The notes beneath the pieces are model-generated. The model searched no databases. It was not told where the DNA came from and saw only the letters and a program-made list of their open reading frames with translations. A stretch of DNA of 64,000 nucleotides from Candidatus Uhrbacteria bacterium (GTDB lineage: Bacteria; Patescibacteriota; Patescibacteriia; 2-12-FULL-60-25), in the NCBI GenBank assembly GCA_020850575.1, contig JADZEJ010000001.1, positions 1-64,000 of the forward strand, in the 5' to 3' direction. Every line of letters begins with the position of its first letter. Positions within the stretch are counted from its first letter, which is position 1. Both the position numbers and the translations under genes were made by a program. This document shows positions 25,717 through 34,900 of this stretch, piece after piece.

Positions 25717-26108
25717 GTGATTTTTGCTTTTGGTAACGTAATATTCGGTTCCGTATCGTATTCCGGTTTCACATACGCCCGATATGGAAATGCATTATTT
25801 TGCAAACCATTCGCAACTTCTGCCAAGTCCTTCACTTGATCAAGATGCAGACCAACGAGCGGAATTTTTTCAAGTCGTGCCAATACGTTCGCGATTAAAA
25901 CTCCAGTACGAATCGACGTAAATGAACCGGGACCGGAGACAACACAAACTCCATTAAGCTTTTTATGCTTTACTTCTTTTAAACGTGAAATGGTATTTAA
26001 AATTTTATGCGAACGTCCAGTAACCCGTGTGATGCGTCTGGTCGCATTCGTAATGATCCCAACATCGCTCGCATCCGGTTGAGCGGAGTTAATATAAAGC
26101 CATGTCAT
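25713..26108 (-). CDS. tsaB: Short TsaB-like protein (tRNA t6A synthesis partner)
   Basis: 131 residues from ATG 26108; the frame runs to 26165, but the family start MTWLYINSAQPDA is here, just after the upstream stop. LNGVCVVSGPGSFTSIRTGVLIANVLA is the diagnostic TsaB segment, followed by KIPLVGLHLDQV. The protein is far shorter than typical TsaB (about 220-230), lacking most of the second actin-like lobe. TsaB supports TsaD in making threonylcarbamoyl-adenosine at A37 of ANN-decoding tRNAs. Short TsaB may be normal in reduced genomes. Confidence 0.75.
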   Translation of the reverse strand: MTWLYINSAQPDASDVGIITNATRRITRVTGRSHKILNTISRLKEVKHKKLNGVCVVSGPGSFTSIRTGVLIANVLARLEKIPLVGLHLDQVKDLAEVANGLQNNAFPYRAYVKPEYDTEPNITLPKAKIT

Positions 26109-26112
26109 ACCT

Positions 26113-26718
26113 CTAATGCAAACCTCGAATATCAAGAGTGTTGATCGAGACTGTTTTTGGCGCATCCATAATCCCTTTTAAGAAACGATCTGCCATATCC
26201 ATACGATATGTAAACTCCTTGAGCGGCAAACAGGTGTAGTTAATTTCGATACCTAACTCTTTTTCAATTTTTGTCACTAATTTTTTTAACGCAATTTTAT
26301 CAACATCGCCAACCAAAAACATGTCAACAGGTTGATTGCGCTGACCCATGAAAATCCCTAAAAATGACAAATAGCGGACGTCGCCCAAATCGCGAATCTG
26401 TTCATCCAACTTCCATTCTATGAGTACATTCGCTTTTGTCAGTAATGCACGGACTTCTTGCATCAATGGAAAATTCGTATTCGCCTGATAGTACTTTCGT
26501 TTTAAGCCAGGTCTCTTGGTTTGTGTGGTTTCGTCCTTTTCAGCTCCTTCGATAATCATGCCAATTTTGACCAGGTTTTGAATTTCACGACGGACGGCAT
26601 TAATTTGGGTATCGATCGTACGAGTCAATTCGCGTATGTAGAACACGTCCTCCGGGTGATGGAGAAACAGACTCATGAGTCGGACTCTGGTCCGTGAACC
26701 AAAAACGTGTTCAAGCAT
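26113..26718 (-). CDS. Winged-helix regulator with nucleotidyltransferase-like C-domain
   Basis: 201 residues from ATG 26718 (MLEHVFGSRTRVRLM), preferred over 26772 because the family-like start and an AGGAAAG 6 bases upstream are here. Residues 1-80 are a winged helix: TRVRLMSLFLHHPEDVFYIRELTR, INAVRREIQNLVKIGMI, wing with KRPGLKRKYYQANTN. Residues about 110-180 resemble a MNT-type nucleotidyltransferase core: VRYLSFLGIFMG, VDMFLVGDVDKIALKKLV, LGIEINYTCLP; the usual GSxARGE is replaced by GIFMGQRN, so catalysis is doubtful. It is divergent from the phosphatase-like gene, with dyads between them. Confidence 0.7.
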   Translation of the reverse strand: MLEHVFGSRTRVRLMSLFLHHPEDVFYIRELTRTIDTQINAVRREIQNLVKIGMIIEGAEKDETTQTKRPGLKRKYYQANTNFPLMQEVRALLTKANVLIEWKLDEQIRDLGDVRYLSFLGIFMGQRNQPVDMFLVGDVDKIALKKLVTKIEKELGIEINYTCLPLKEFTYRMDMADRFLKGIMDAPKTVSINTLDIRGLH

Positions 26719-26752
26719 AGAAATCTTTCCTATCCTGCCCGTTGGGACACCC

Positions 26753-26790
26753 CTTGACAAGAGGGAGGTCAAATGATTGCTAACGGGTTA
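26753..26790. promoter_or_regulatory. Divergent control region with two dyads
   Basis: TTGAC at 26753-26757 is mirrored by GTCAA about 9 bases on, and GCTAAC-GG-GTTAGC is a clear palindrome further downstream. They lie between the divergent winged-helix gene (start 26718) and the phosphatase-like gene (start 26850), so they are candidate operators for the winged-helix protein. Confidence 0.45.
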
Positions 26791-26849
26791 GCATGGACGT
26801 GGAAACGGTTGGTCAAGTATACTCCGTACGGAGCCGTTGCCGCAAAACC

Positions 26850-28934
26850 ATGGATAAACCTCTGCAACAATTCCGCATCGCGGAAATCGAGGTAAGTAAG
26901 GGAAACACCAATGATAAAATCGTTGGTTTTTTCCGATTTGAAAGCCCAGCTCGTGGAAAACCAGGTCCAGTACTGGTGATTATCGCTGAAATTACTTCAA
27001 CATTATACGCATATGAACGTTTACTCGACTGCTTAAACCAAGCAGCCGAACAAACCCGTCAACTCATGACAGACGTTGCTCAGGATCCACTTACCCGTTT
27101 TGAAAAGCTTGTTCAACGTTTAAATGAAAGTATTGCAGCTTTTACAGCCAGTGAAGGATCTGCCGTGAGCTGGCGTCGGGTAAATTTGTTCGTCATGGAA
27201 TTTTCTGAAGGACATTTGTGCCTATCAGGAACAGGACATGTCATGAACATGTTCTTGCAAAAACAAGCTGATGGCAGTTTTCGTGCTTTCGATCTCTTTG
27301 GTTCACTTGAACAACCCGATGAAACCGATCCTCGTAAACCGTTTTCTTCAATCATTTGTGGAGACATGAATATTGGGGATATATTATTTATTGGTTCCAC
27401 AAATTTCGAACGTCTTCGTTCAGAACTAAAAATAAAAGAACGTTTAACAAGCATACCAACCGTCAGTGCAGCACTTGAAATCAAACAAGATTTAGAAAAG
27501 CGTCATATCCCAGATGACTTCATGGCAGCAGCCATCACTTGCACTGAAATGAAGTTGCCTCAGCCTCTCCCAACACCTACACCTGAAGTCAAAAAAGAAA
27601 CCAGCACTTCTTCAATTGAAAAGCTTGTTGAACAAGAAAAAGAAGCTGATAATCACCTCGGTCCAAGTACAGCGCCGACTAAGGAAATTATCGCGATCAA
27701 AGATAAAATTGTCACTCTATTTAAGAAAGTGTCGGGACTCGTTTCTCTACCCCAAGCTCGATCAAGTTCAGCTATTAAGGATCCGGTTACACTTACCGGT
27801 TTACGAGGAATGAATGCCGGACATGGCAGTGCTTTTAAAAGAAAACATAAACTTATTATTGGTATTGCTTGCGTTGCAATCATCTTATCTATTAGCGGCT
27901 ATGCGTATTGGAAACGCGCGCAACGCATCACCGCGGAAATCGCTTCATGGAATTCACAATTCGATTCTGCAACAGACCAACGTAATCGTGCCGAATCAGA
28001 TTTGACGTATGGTAATGAACCAAAAGCAAAGAGTGAAATCGCTTCCGCCGAACAAGCACTCAATACACTCCCTACAAACACACCGGAACGTAAAGCAAAA
28101 ATAGAGAAGCTTCAAAATGAAGTCCGCGATCTTAAAGAACGCCTAAAACGAATCGTTAAACTAGATGCGGCAGAACTTATCAACCTTCCACCAAATGCGG
28201 CTGCCGGTAGTCTTGCCGCACCAGTTCTTGATAAAGATTCAGCCTATGCCGTCGATAATGCCACGCACCAAATTTTGAAGATTACGTTGTCAACAAAAAA
28301 TACGAAACAGATTCAATTACCAACGAATGCGGGTAAAATTATTTCAGGCACAGTCGGAAAAGATACAATTCTTTTTGCAACTGAAGATGGGCAATTATTT
28401 TCTTTGAATAAAGCGACTGATCTCGTGAAGTCACTTACATGGGCAGGCGTATCATCTACAGCAGACATTACATTATACGCTTCGCGCCTCTATAGTCTTG
28501 ATCCTGTTCAAAGTAAAATCATGCGTTATACCGGATCGGCTTCAGAATTTGGATCTGGTACTTCGTACATTAAAGCAGGAAGCGCGCAATTGAATGATGC
28601 GGTTGCGATTTCCATTGACAGCAATGTGTACGTTCTAAAAAGCTCTGGACAACTTGTTCAATATTTTCAGGGGGCAGAAGCCGGATTCAACTTAGCACAG
28701 ATCGATCCCCCAGCTCGTTCAGCATCAGGCATGTGGACGGATGTTGATGTACCACTGATTGCAATTACAGATCCAGCGGATCGGCGTGTCTTGGTGTACG
28801 ATAAGAGCGGTCAGTTACGAGCACAGCTCAATGCTCCCCAATTCCTAGCACCAAAAGATATCTTTGGCGACTATAGTAATAAGCGTTTGCTTGTGGTTGA
28901 TGGAAATCGCCTCCTCTTGGTACCGATGCCGTAA
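26850..28934 (+). CDS. PP2C-like domain, membrane helix and beta-propeller protein
   Basis: 694 residues from ATG 26850 (MDKPLQQFRIAEIEV); an in-frame ATG at 26793 adds 19 residues but overlaps the control region. Residues about 1-230 resemble a PP2C/SpoIIE-type phosphatase fold: VLVIIAEITSTLYAYERL, LFVMEFSEGHLCLSGTGHVMNMFL, SSIICGDMNIGDILFIGSTN, PDDFMAAAITC. The usual metal-binding Asp pairs (DGxG) are not evident, so it may be inactive. One membrane helix (LIIGIACVAIILSISGYAYW) at about 335-355, a coiled segment, then a likely extracytoplasmic beta-propeller (AVDNATHQILKITL, SLDPVQSKIMRYTG, VLVYDKSGQLRAQL). Probable sensor; function unproven. Confidence 0.6.
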   Translation: MDKPLQQFRIAEIEVSKGNTNDKIVGFFRFESPARGKPGPVLVIIAEITSTLYAYERLLDCLNQAAEQTRQLMTDVAQDPLTRFEKLVQRLNESIAAFTASEGSAVSWRRVNLFVMEFSEGHLCLSGTGHVMNMFLQKQADGSFRAFDLFGSLEQPDETDPRKPFSSIICGDMNIGDILFIGSTNFERLRSELKIKERLTSIPTVSAALEIKQDLEKRHIPDDFMAAAITCTEMKLPQPLPTPTPEVKKETSTSSIEKLVEQEKEADNHLGPSTAPTKEIIAIKDKIVTLFKKVSGLVSLPQARSSSAIKDPVTLTGLRGMNAGHGSAFKRKHKLIIGIACVAIILSISGYAYWKRAQRITAEIASWNSQFDSATDQRNRAESDLTYGNEPKAKSEIASAEQALNTLPTNTPERKAKIEKLQNEVRDLKERLKRIVKLDAAELINLPPNAAAGSLAAPVLDKDSAYAVDNATHQILKITLSTKNTKQIQLPTNAGKIISGTVGKDTILFATEDGQLFSLNKATDLVKSLTWAGVSSTADITLYASRLYSLDPVQSKIMRYTGSASEFGSGTSYIKAGSAQLNDAVAISIDSNVYVLKSSGQLVQYFQGAEAGFNLAQIDPPARSASGMWTDVDVPLIAITDPADRRVLVYDKSGQLRAQLNAPQFLAPKDIFGDYSNKRLLVVDGNRLLLVPMP

Positions 28935-29130
28935 ATATAAAGAGGTGACGGATTTCTTGTACAACTATCTCTCTGAGCGTGAATAATGTCGCATTCTGTC
29001 GAGTGATTTGGTTCTACTAACAAAGAATTATCCGCCGGAACTTGTTAGAAAATGGCATGTTGAACCGATGACGGCTAATTGAGGAATATATCGTGATCAC
29101 TAAAGCGTATCGAGAAAATTAAAAATAGCT
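28935..29130. other. Intergenic stretch without recognisable features
   Basis: About 200 AT-rich bases between the propeller-protein gene and the terminator of the convergent CYTH remnant. I see no gene, RNA or clear promoter here. Confidence 0.5.
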
Positions 29131-29165
29131 AAAAAAAATAACTCTGATATACCGGAGTTATTTTT
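29131..29165 (-). terminator. Terminator at the end of the CYTH remnant, usable in both directions
   Basis: AAATAACTC and GAGTTATTT pair around a 10-base loop, with a T run of eight on the minus strand and TTTTTATTT on the plus strand. It directly follows the minus-strand stop and also faces the end of the plus-strand propeller gene. Confidence 0.75.
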
Positions 29166-29737
29166 ATTTGTTCCGTTTCAGAAATCCACTACGAAGCAGC
29201 AACTCTGGTTTACCTGCATTTTCTTCTTCCCTGACTTCCAACTGAAGATCGTATATACATTTTCTCATTTCTTCTTTTATCGTTTCCACTTTATTGTATG
29301 GATCACTTCCTTGATACTCAATTTCAAGAAATAGACCAAGAACGTCAACATCTTCCAAGATAATTTCGCATGCTCCAAATATGTATATCGTTTTCTGCAC
29401 AGCAACTGTGACCAGTAACTCCATCCCTATGGATTGAAGGATGTTTTTTGTTTTTTCTGGATTTTCCACTGAAGTTTCAATTTCATCTGAATACACCCAT
29501 TTTTCTCCTTCAAAGTGATCTTTTTTATAGGTCATAGCTGCTCCGGCATCGGATGATCTGACACTCAGACAAGCGGATAAACGCTCTTGTTCATTAGGTC
29601 GCAGTTCTTTTCTTAATGGATCAAACAAGTAATGATCTAGAATCTTTTTTTCTTTTATAAAAGAAGACTGCTAGCTTTTTCAAAGCCGCCTCTTTAGCTT
29701 CAAGTAATCTCCACAGAATTTCAATTTCTTGTTTCAT
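29164..29737 (-). pseudogene. CYTH-domain protein gene split by a frameshift
   Basis: From ATG 29737 one frame reads MKQEIEILWRLLEAKEAALK and reaches LAVFFYKRKKD before stopping after 38 codons. The frame shifted by one base continues directly as IKEKKILDHYLFDPLRKEL and runs 150 residues to 29164. Together they give a CYTH (adenylate-cyclase-like/thiamine-triphosphatase) layout: EIEI strand, ILDHYLFDP, LSACLSVRS, MTYKKD, then CEIILEDVDVLGLFLEIEYQG and a C-terminal helix. The break lies in a T4/A4/A7 homopolymer patch near 29655-29665. It could be a sequencing indel, a real pseudogene or programmed slippage. A TTG at 29628 could start the second part alone. Confidence 0.6.
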
Positions 29738-29814
29738 GTTTTTGGAGGATTTTTTTATATCTTGTTTCGTGTTTAAGGTTATACTCAGAGACATCTTCCA
29801 TTCTGTACTATTGT

Positions 29815-29980
29815 TTAGAATACTATATTTTTTAACTGTGTATCCACATACTCACACATTTGCCTACTCGTATTGACTACAAGCGATACTCCTCGAGATC
29901 TCGCCTTATCCATTACCTTCAAGAATATTCTTTACAATTTCAAAATAGACATTCTGATGATCTTCAGACTGACTGAACAT
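29815..29980 (-). pseudogene. Remnant small ORFs upstream of the CYTH gene
   Basis: ATG 29980, with AAAGGA 6 bases upstream, starts a 24-codon ORF (MFSQSEDHQNVYFEIVKNIL, ending at 29906). A second frame from ATG 29913 continues for 32 codons (MDKARSRGVSLVVNTSRQM) to 29815. Joined by a one-base shift they vaguely resemble the start of DUF1016/YhcG-type nucleases (Y..I..IL then K.R...LV). The resemblance is weak; decay of an accessory gene is the simplest reading. Confidence 0.25.
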
Positions 29981-30064
29981 ATCGTATCCTTTTGCATAAA
30001 CTTTTTCTTTTCATTTTATTTTTTCATTTTTTATTGAAAGTCATAACTTTAAATTACTGTACAT

Positions 30065-30098
30065 AAAAAATCCCTCCGACATGTCGGAGGGATTTTTT
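30065..30098 (-). terminator. Terminator of the rplJ-rplL operon
   Basis: A self-complementary hairpin (AAAAAATCCCTCCGAC and its complement) 18 bases after the rplL stop, with a T6 tail on the minus strand. The preceding 80 bases are AT-rich and hold no other gene. Confidence 0.9.
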
Positions 30099-30115
30099 AT
30101 GTGGATCCGTCTGAA

Positions 30116-30511
30116 TTACTTCAAAACGACTTTACCACCAGCTTCTTCAATCTTCTTCTTGATGTCTTCGGCAGTTGCTTTATCAGCACCTTCCTTGACC
30201 ATCTTAGGAGCGCCGTCAACGAGGTCTTTTGCTTCCTTCAAGCCAAGACCAGTGACTTCACGAACCACCTTGATAACGCCGATCTTATTGGCACCGGCTT
30301 CGGTAAGTTCGACATTGAATGAGGATTTTTCTTCCGCAGCGGCTGCACCGGTGTCAGCGCCAGCCATCATGACTGGAGCAGCAGCGGATACGCCGAATTT
30401 ATCTTCGAGAACCTTCACGAGTTCAGCGAGGTCGAGAACGGACAACTTTTCAACGGATTCGACGAGGGCCTTGAATTTCTCAGGCACTACGACGTCTTTC
30501 ATGTCTGACAT
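30116..30511 (-). CDS. rplL: Ribosomal protein bL12 (L7/L12)
   Basis: 131 residues. N-terminal dimer domain ([33 protein letters not shown]), Ala-rich hinge ([21 protein letters not shown]), and the C-terminal factor-binding domain with the hallmark [21 protein letters not shown] and [17 protein letters not shown]. Forms the ribosomal stalk that recruits elongation factors. It is second in the operon, 26 bases after rplJ, with no Shine-Dalgarno; the ATG at 30511 gives the usual N-terminus. Confidence 0.97.
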   Translation of the reverse strand: MSDMKDVVVPEKFKALVESVEKLSVLDLAELVKVLEDKFGVSAAAPVMMAGADTGAAAAEEKSSFNVELTEAGANKIGVIKVVREVTGLGLKEAKDLVDGAPKMVKEGADKATAEDIKKKIEEAGGKVVLK

Positions 30512-30537
30512 AGTATTGTTTTAGAGTATGAGGATTA

Positions 30538-31128
30538 TTAGACAGTAGGTTCAGCAGCTGGAGCTTCAGCTTCTGGAGCTGGAGCGGCAGGAGTAGCTTC
30601 GACAACTGGGGCGGCTTCTGGAGCAGGTGCTGGAGCAGCTGGAGTTCCGTTCTTTTCTGCAATCGCATTAAGCGCGCGCACAAAGGCGGAGACTGGAGCG
30701 TACATAGTGCCGACGAGCATGCCCAAGAGTTGTTGTTTACCTGGCAATTTAGACAAGGCATTCACCTTTTCCGCATCGACAGCGGCACCTTCAAAGATAC
30801 CACCGACGAGCTTCAACGTTGTTCCCTTGCTTGCATCACCGAGGACTTTTGCCGGAGCCACTTCGTCTTCTTTACCGAAGGCGGCGCCGAGCATTCCCGG
30901 GAAATTCTTCGCATCGATATTAATACCGGCTTCTTTGGCAGCGAGTGTGAACAAGCTCTTTTTTGCAACAATGTATTGTATATTTGCTTCGCGGGCGTGT
31001 TTGCGTAAGGAATCTGCTTGAGGAACTTTTAAACCTTGATAGTCAGCAAAGACAACGGACTTGGCGCCCTTAAAGGCAGAGACGAGCTGTTCTTTGGTTA
31101 ATTCTTTCTGTTGGCGTGATTTTGCCAT
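30538..31128 (-). CDS. rplJ: Ribosomal protein uL10
   Basis: 196 residues from ATG 31128 (MAKSRQQKELTKEQLVSAFK); the longer frame to 31182 runs into the leader hairpin. SVVFADYQGLKVPQADSLRKHAREA and YIVAKKSLFTLAAKEAGI match the rRNA-binding domain. FPGMLGAAFGKEDEVAPAKVL and LSKLPGKQQLLGMLVGTMYAPVSAFVRALNAI follow, the last being the bL12-binding region. The C-terminal tail is unusually Pro/Ala/Glu-rich (about 45 residues), longer than in many bacteria. It anchors the bL12 dimers to the ribosome. Confidence 0.96.
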   Translation of the reverse strand: MAKSRQQKELTKEQLVSAFKGAKSVVFADYQGLKVPQADSLRKHAREANIQYIVAKKSLFTLAAKEAGINIDAKNFPGMLGAAFGKEDEVAPAKVLGDASKGTTLKLVGGIFEGAAVDAEKVNALSKLPGKQQLLGMLVGTMYAPVSAFVRALNAIAEKNGTPAAPAPAPEAAPVVEATPAAPAPEAEAPAAEPTV

Positions 31129-31177
31129 AGCGTAGTTTTCTTTCGTTTTTTTGAAATCGACCTTTGGATAAAAAACA

Positions 31178-31305
31178 CCCACAGTCGGTCCTGTGGGCTT
31201 TTCGGCATCAAAATGATGGTCGATCAGCGGCCTCGGCAGGGCAAGCTTTTGGCTTGTTTGAGCCTCTTTTACGAAGCCCCTACGGTCTCAGGACGTGAGT
31301 GTTGG
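31178..31305 (-). promoter_or_regulatory. L10 leader with downstream attenuator hairpin
   Basis: The minus-strand leader contains GAGACCGTAGGGGC and CCTGCCGAGGCC, the two conserved parts of the uL10(bL12)4-binding L10 leader. Downstream CCCACAG (31191-31197) pairs with CTGTGGG (31178-31184), followed by TTTTTT, a Rho-independent attenuator. Excess L10-L12 would bind the leader and favour termination before rplJ. Confidence 0.8.
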
Positions 31306-31309
31306 CGCT

Positions 31310-31338
31310 ATAATAAGCGGAAAAAGAGACGCTGTCAA
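31310..31338 (-). promoter_or_regulatory. Promoter of rplJ-rplL
   Basis: TTGACA at 31333-31338, a 17-base spacer, TATTAT at 31310-31315. Close to consensus, as expected for ribosomal protein genes. Confidence 0.75.
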
Positions 31339-31370
31339 GCTCTTTATTCGTCCAGCAAAAAAACGTACGA

Positions 31371-31399
31371 TTGACTTTTTTCCTCTTTATTGCGATAAA
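31371..31399 (+). promoter_or_regulatory. Promoter of the 151-residue secreted-protein cassette
   Basis: TTGACT at 31371-31376, a 17-base spacer, GATAAA at 31394-31399, with TGC before the -10. The leader is about 50 bases and ends in GGAG. Confidence 0.55.
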
Positions 31400-31455
31400 A
31401 ACAGCGTTTGTCGTTCTTTCGAACTCTCAATTCACTGCATCACGGAGATCCGTTT

Positions 31456-31911
31456 ATGAAAAGCACCCTTGCCGCCGTCTGTTTTGGAACTGTCCTTGTA
31501 GCAGGATTCCTTGTTGCCGGAATCGGCTATTCAGGAGATCGCTTTTTGTATGACCATGTCAGCTTTCGGGTCTGCATCATGACACAAGCGGATGCACAGA
31601 CCATTCGGCATGTACTGATCTACACCGGGGTAGACGGACATTTCGAGGTGCAGTTTACACCAGCCTCGGACACTCCATTCGGCAAGAATATACCCTGTAC
31701 TGATTCACTCAAGGTCAAACTACCTAAGGGACAAGTGAATCACATGATGGCAACAAATTACCAAGGCAATACTGAGTTCCACGAGCTCAAGATTGGCTCT
31801 GGCAACCACTGGACCAGCATCCCTGAAACAACGGACCATGGTCGTTTTGTATGGGATGTTCTCCCCGTGGCTACTGATCGACCCACGATCAACATGACTC
31901 CAGAAAAATGA
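31456..31911 (+). CDS. Small secreted or membrane-anchored protein, function unknown
   Basis: 151 residues from ATG 31456, which has GGAG 8 bases upstream; the open frame begins at 31408 without such support. Residues 1-24 form a signal anchor (STLAAVCFGTVLVAGFLVAGIGY). The rest is beta-rich (FRVCIMTQADAQTIRHVLIY, FEVQFTPASDTPFG, FHELKIGSGNHWTSI) with two cysteines and ends in NMTPEK. No family recognised. It is a self-contained unit with its own promoter, Shine-Dalgarno and terminator, between the rplJ operon and the giant gene. Confidence 0.65.
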   Translation: MKSTLAAVCFGTVLVAGFLVAGIGYSGDRFLYDHVSFRVCIMTQADAQTIRHVLIYTGVDGHFEVQFTPASDTPFGKNIPCTDSLKVKLPKGQVNHMMATNYQGNTEFHELKIGSGNHWTSIPETTDHGRFVWDVLPVATDRPTINMTPEK

Positions 31912-31940
31912 AGAAGTTTTTTGTTTACCGGCTCACCCTG

Positions 31941-31972
31941 CCCGCATCGCAACTCGCATGCGGGCGTTTTTG
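31941..31972 (+). terminator. Terminator of the 151-residue cassette
   Basis: CCCGCAT at 31941-31947 pairs with ATGCGGG at 31958-31964, followed by CGTTTTTGT. Confidence 0.8.
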
Positions 31973-31986
31973 TAATTAGATTTTTT

Positions 31987-34900
31987 TTATCGTTTCGCTA
32001 ACTCTTCCCTTTGCCAAACAACAACAGTCTCATTTGCGCGATATACGTTATATCCATTAAATGATGTTTCTCGAGTCTCAACCAGATCTTCCGTTGCACG
32101 CTTAAATCCTTTTTGTTGAATGAGTTTCATTTCTGCTTGAAAAATTGCATTTCGATTCGTCGAATGACCCCCGCAATGATCATGACATAGACGAACTTCG
32201 TCCATATTGCGTGCCTTTGCAATAAAAATAGCACGCTCAATCGTTGCATCTACAAGATGATCCGCGCGAAGCTCTCGATTCAACACATCATCACGTGGAT
32301 TCAAAGCTCGGATTAGTAAAACCTTTTTATTTTCTCGCGTCTTGCCTTCAATCCAAAGCGTTGAACCCAATATGTCTATGCGACCTTCCCCTTCTTCAAC
32401 AAGTAGGTCAGCGTGCAAGTTCTGATATTCATTTCTCGCTAGATTATGACTCAATTTATTGTAGCAAGCATTTGCCAAGTCCGCAGAAAAAATGCGCCCC
32501 ATTCCATGAACTGGATAGTATCCAACCGTGGTTGTTTCTGTGTTTCCCTGTCCGCTTATTCGCTCTTTTTCAAATTTTCGAATAACATCATAGAATGGAT
32601 GCGCAGGCGCTTTCTTTGAATCATCCATCTTTTTTGTCGCAATTAAACTCTCTCGAATACCGTTCAAGCGCAATACTTTTTGAATAGTTTCCAATGCTTC
32701 CTTCGAAATCGGGCGCTCGTTCTGCTTCGTGAGATGCTCAAGTGCCTCCTCTTCAAACCAATTTGTCCATGCTTCTCTTTCTCGTGTTGAGATTTTGCCA
32801 TCCGTAGATTCCTTCATCGCATCCTTGATTCGAGTGACATGTTCTGGCGCACGGTCTTTTGCCATCATCATGACAATGCGATTCAACTCTGGTGCCGCAT
32901 GGTTCAAAACTTCTTTTCCGAAAATACGTACCATACTTTCAAGAGCAATTTCCGGCAGTGTCCATTTTTTACGTTTTTCTTGGTCTACACATGCTTCTTG
33001 GAAAGAACCCAAAGATCGACGTGACAGGTCGAGAATATTTTGCAATTTTTTTAAAGCAATTTTAATGCCTTGTATTTTCTTTTCCTCTAGACCTTGCTGT
33101 TGTGCCTTTTCAAGCATCTGCTCACGTTCCGCGATCGCATCCAGAGCTCGCATTTCGCAACGTAAAAACAAGCTATCGAATGTCTGAGGATCGTCTTCAG
33201 ATGAGACCTCTTCTTCTAAGGCTTTTCGGAGTGGAACCAGGAAGCTTGTCAATGTTTCTTTCTTTGCCTCTTTTTCAATACTTTCGTCTATCTTTTTTAG
33301 CCTTTCTGTTTCAGCAGACATGCGTTCACGCTCATCGCTTGATGCGAGTAGCGCTTCTAATGAAGCTGAAGAATTGCCTATTTTACCAATTTGAAACCTT
33401 TGTACTTCATACCCACTTGGTAATCTTGATTCCTGACCTCTCCCCTCTGACTCCAACTCATGAACTGTAGCTCTCCATTGCGTGATACGATCGCCGCGAT
33501 CTTGATATGAGCCATAACTCCCAGAGACAGGAATCATCGCATTTAATAAATCCATGTGTAGAGATGAGGAATCTAACGCTTTCGGAACTTGATCAGAAAT
33601 TAATTCCTGTCTTAGGCGATTGATTGCTTCTTGGAACTTCTTGTATATCTCTTCAATTTCTTCTGGCGATGCTGATTCAGCCAGTTGACTCCCGTCATGG
33701 ACACGGAGAAACGTATCGACTTTTTCTCGATGCTTAGATGGTATTTGTATCATTTTTCCCTGCTTTTTTTGTATGCGATATTTTTCTAAAACAATAAATG
33801 TTTGAAAGAGACCTGGAATTGGCTGAGCGCCGTACATGCGCACATATGGCACTAGAGCCGTCATGTCTTCGTTTTTATTTGACATCATTCTAATGAGCTG
33901 TGGAATCTGTTTTTCATATGGACAGAATTCCTTGCGTGCCGATGGTCCGATATTATTCAGGAGCTCAGGGAGTATTTTTACTTCTGGACTATCCGATGTT
34001 CGGAGCCAGGCTAGACACATGTCTCGCTCCTTTCCCGTAGGAAGAAGGTTTTGAATAACGATTGCTCGATCACGAGTTGTGTAGGTAAGCTTAAAATACT
34101 CAATAAATTCTTGTCTTGTCTTCGCTCTTTCCATTCGAACTCCTGAAAACTCTATCCATCCCTGAAAAAGATCCATTTGCGCAGAGAGAAAAAGCTTCGG
34201 CAGATGCTTCTTTATTATTGGTCTTATCTGCTGAAGAATATTTTCTGAATTACCTATTTTTTCCAAGAGTCCACGGAGAGCTTCTGGCTCTTGTGAGATT
34301 AAATTCTCTTCTTCTAAAGCCTTTTGAATTCTTTCTATTCCCGTTTTTTCACGAAAATCTTTTGGAATTGGAAAAGCATCAATACTTTGTTCGAACCGCT
34401 TTGCGAATGCTTCTTCGCAGAATGCCCACACGATCATCTTCATGCGGTGCTCCGTTAACCACTCTCCAGCTTTTTCTTTTGTTAGTTTCTCAAAATAACC
34501 TGACACTCGATTCAGTGATCTTCCTGCCAACATTTTATCCATTATTTTTTGCTGTTCTTTCCAAAATGTATTAGGCAAGTCTTCGCTGGCGCATTTTAAA
34601 ACTTCAATAGGATCTGCTCCTTCTTGTAAGATTAGCCTATGTTCCTCGTTGAACTCATCGACACATTGACCTCCATTTTTCTTATACACCGTCTTCCAAA
34701 AATCTTCTTTTTTTTCACTTTCGTATATTGCTCCAATTGCAACAAATTTTTTCATATCAGGACGCTTCACAAATTCTTCGAATGGCAGTCCTGTCAGTTC
34801 CTCAACGAACAATGTACCCATATGCATATCAAACCCTGTTACAAAGCCCTTGCCCATGCCATACCCAATAAAATCAATTATTTCTGATTGTTTGGTGACT

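Noticed and set aside
28935-29130. Small gene between the propeller protein and the CYTH remnant
   Set aside because: No frame with SD, start and sensible length; looks like plain spacer.
31128-31182. Longer uL10 reading frame starting in the leader
   Set aside because: It would translate the attenuator hairpin and T run; the family start MAKSRQQK is at 31128.
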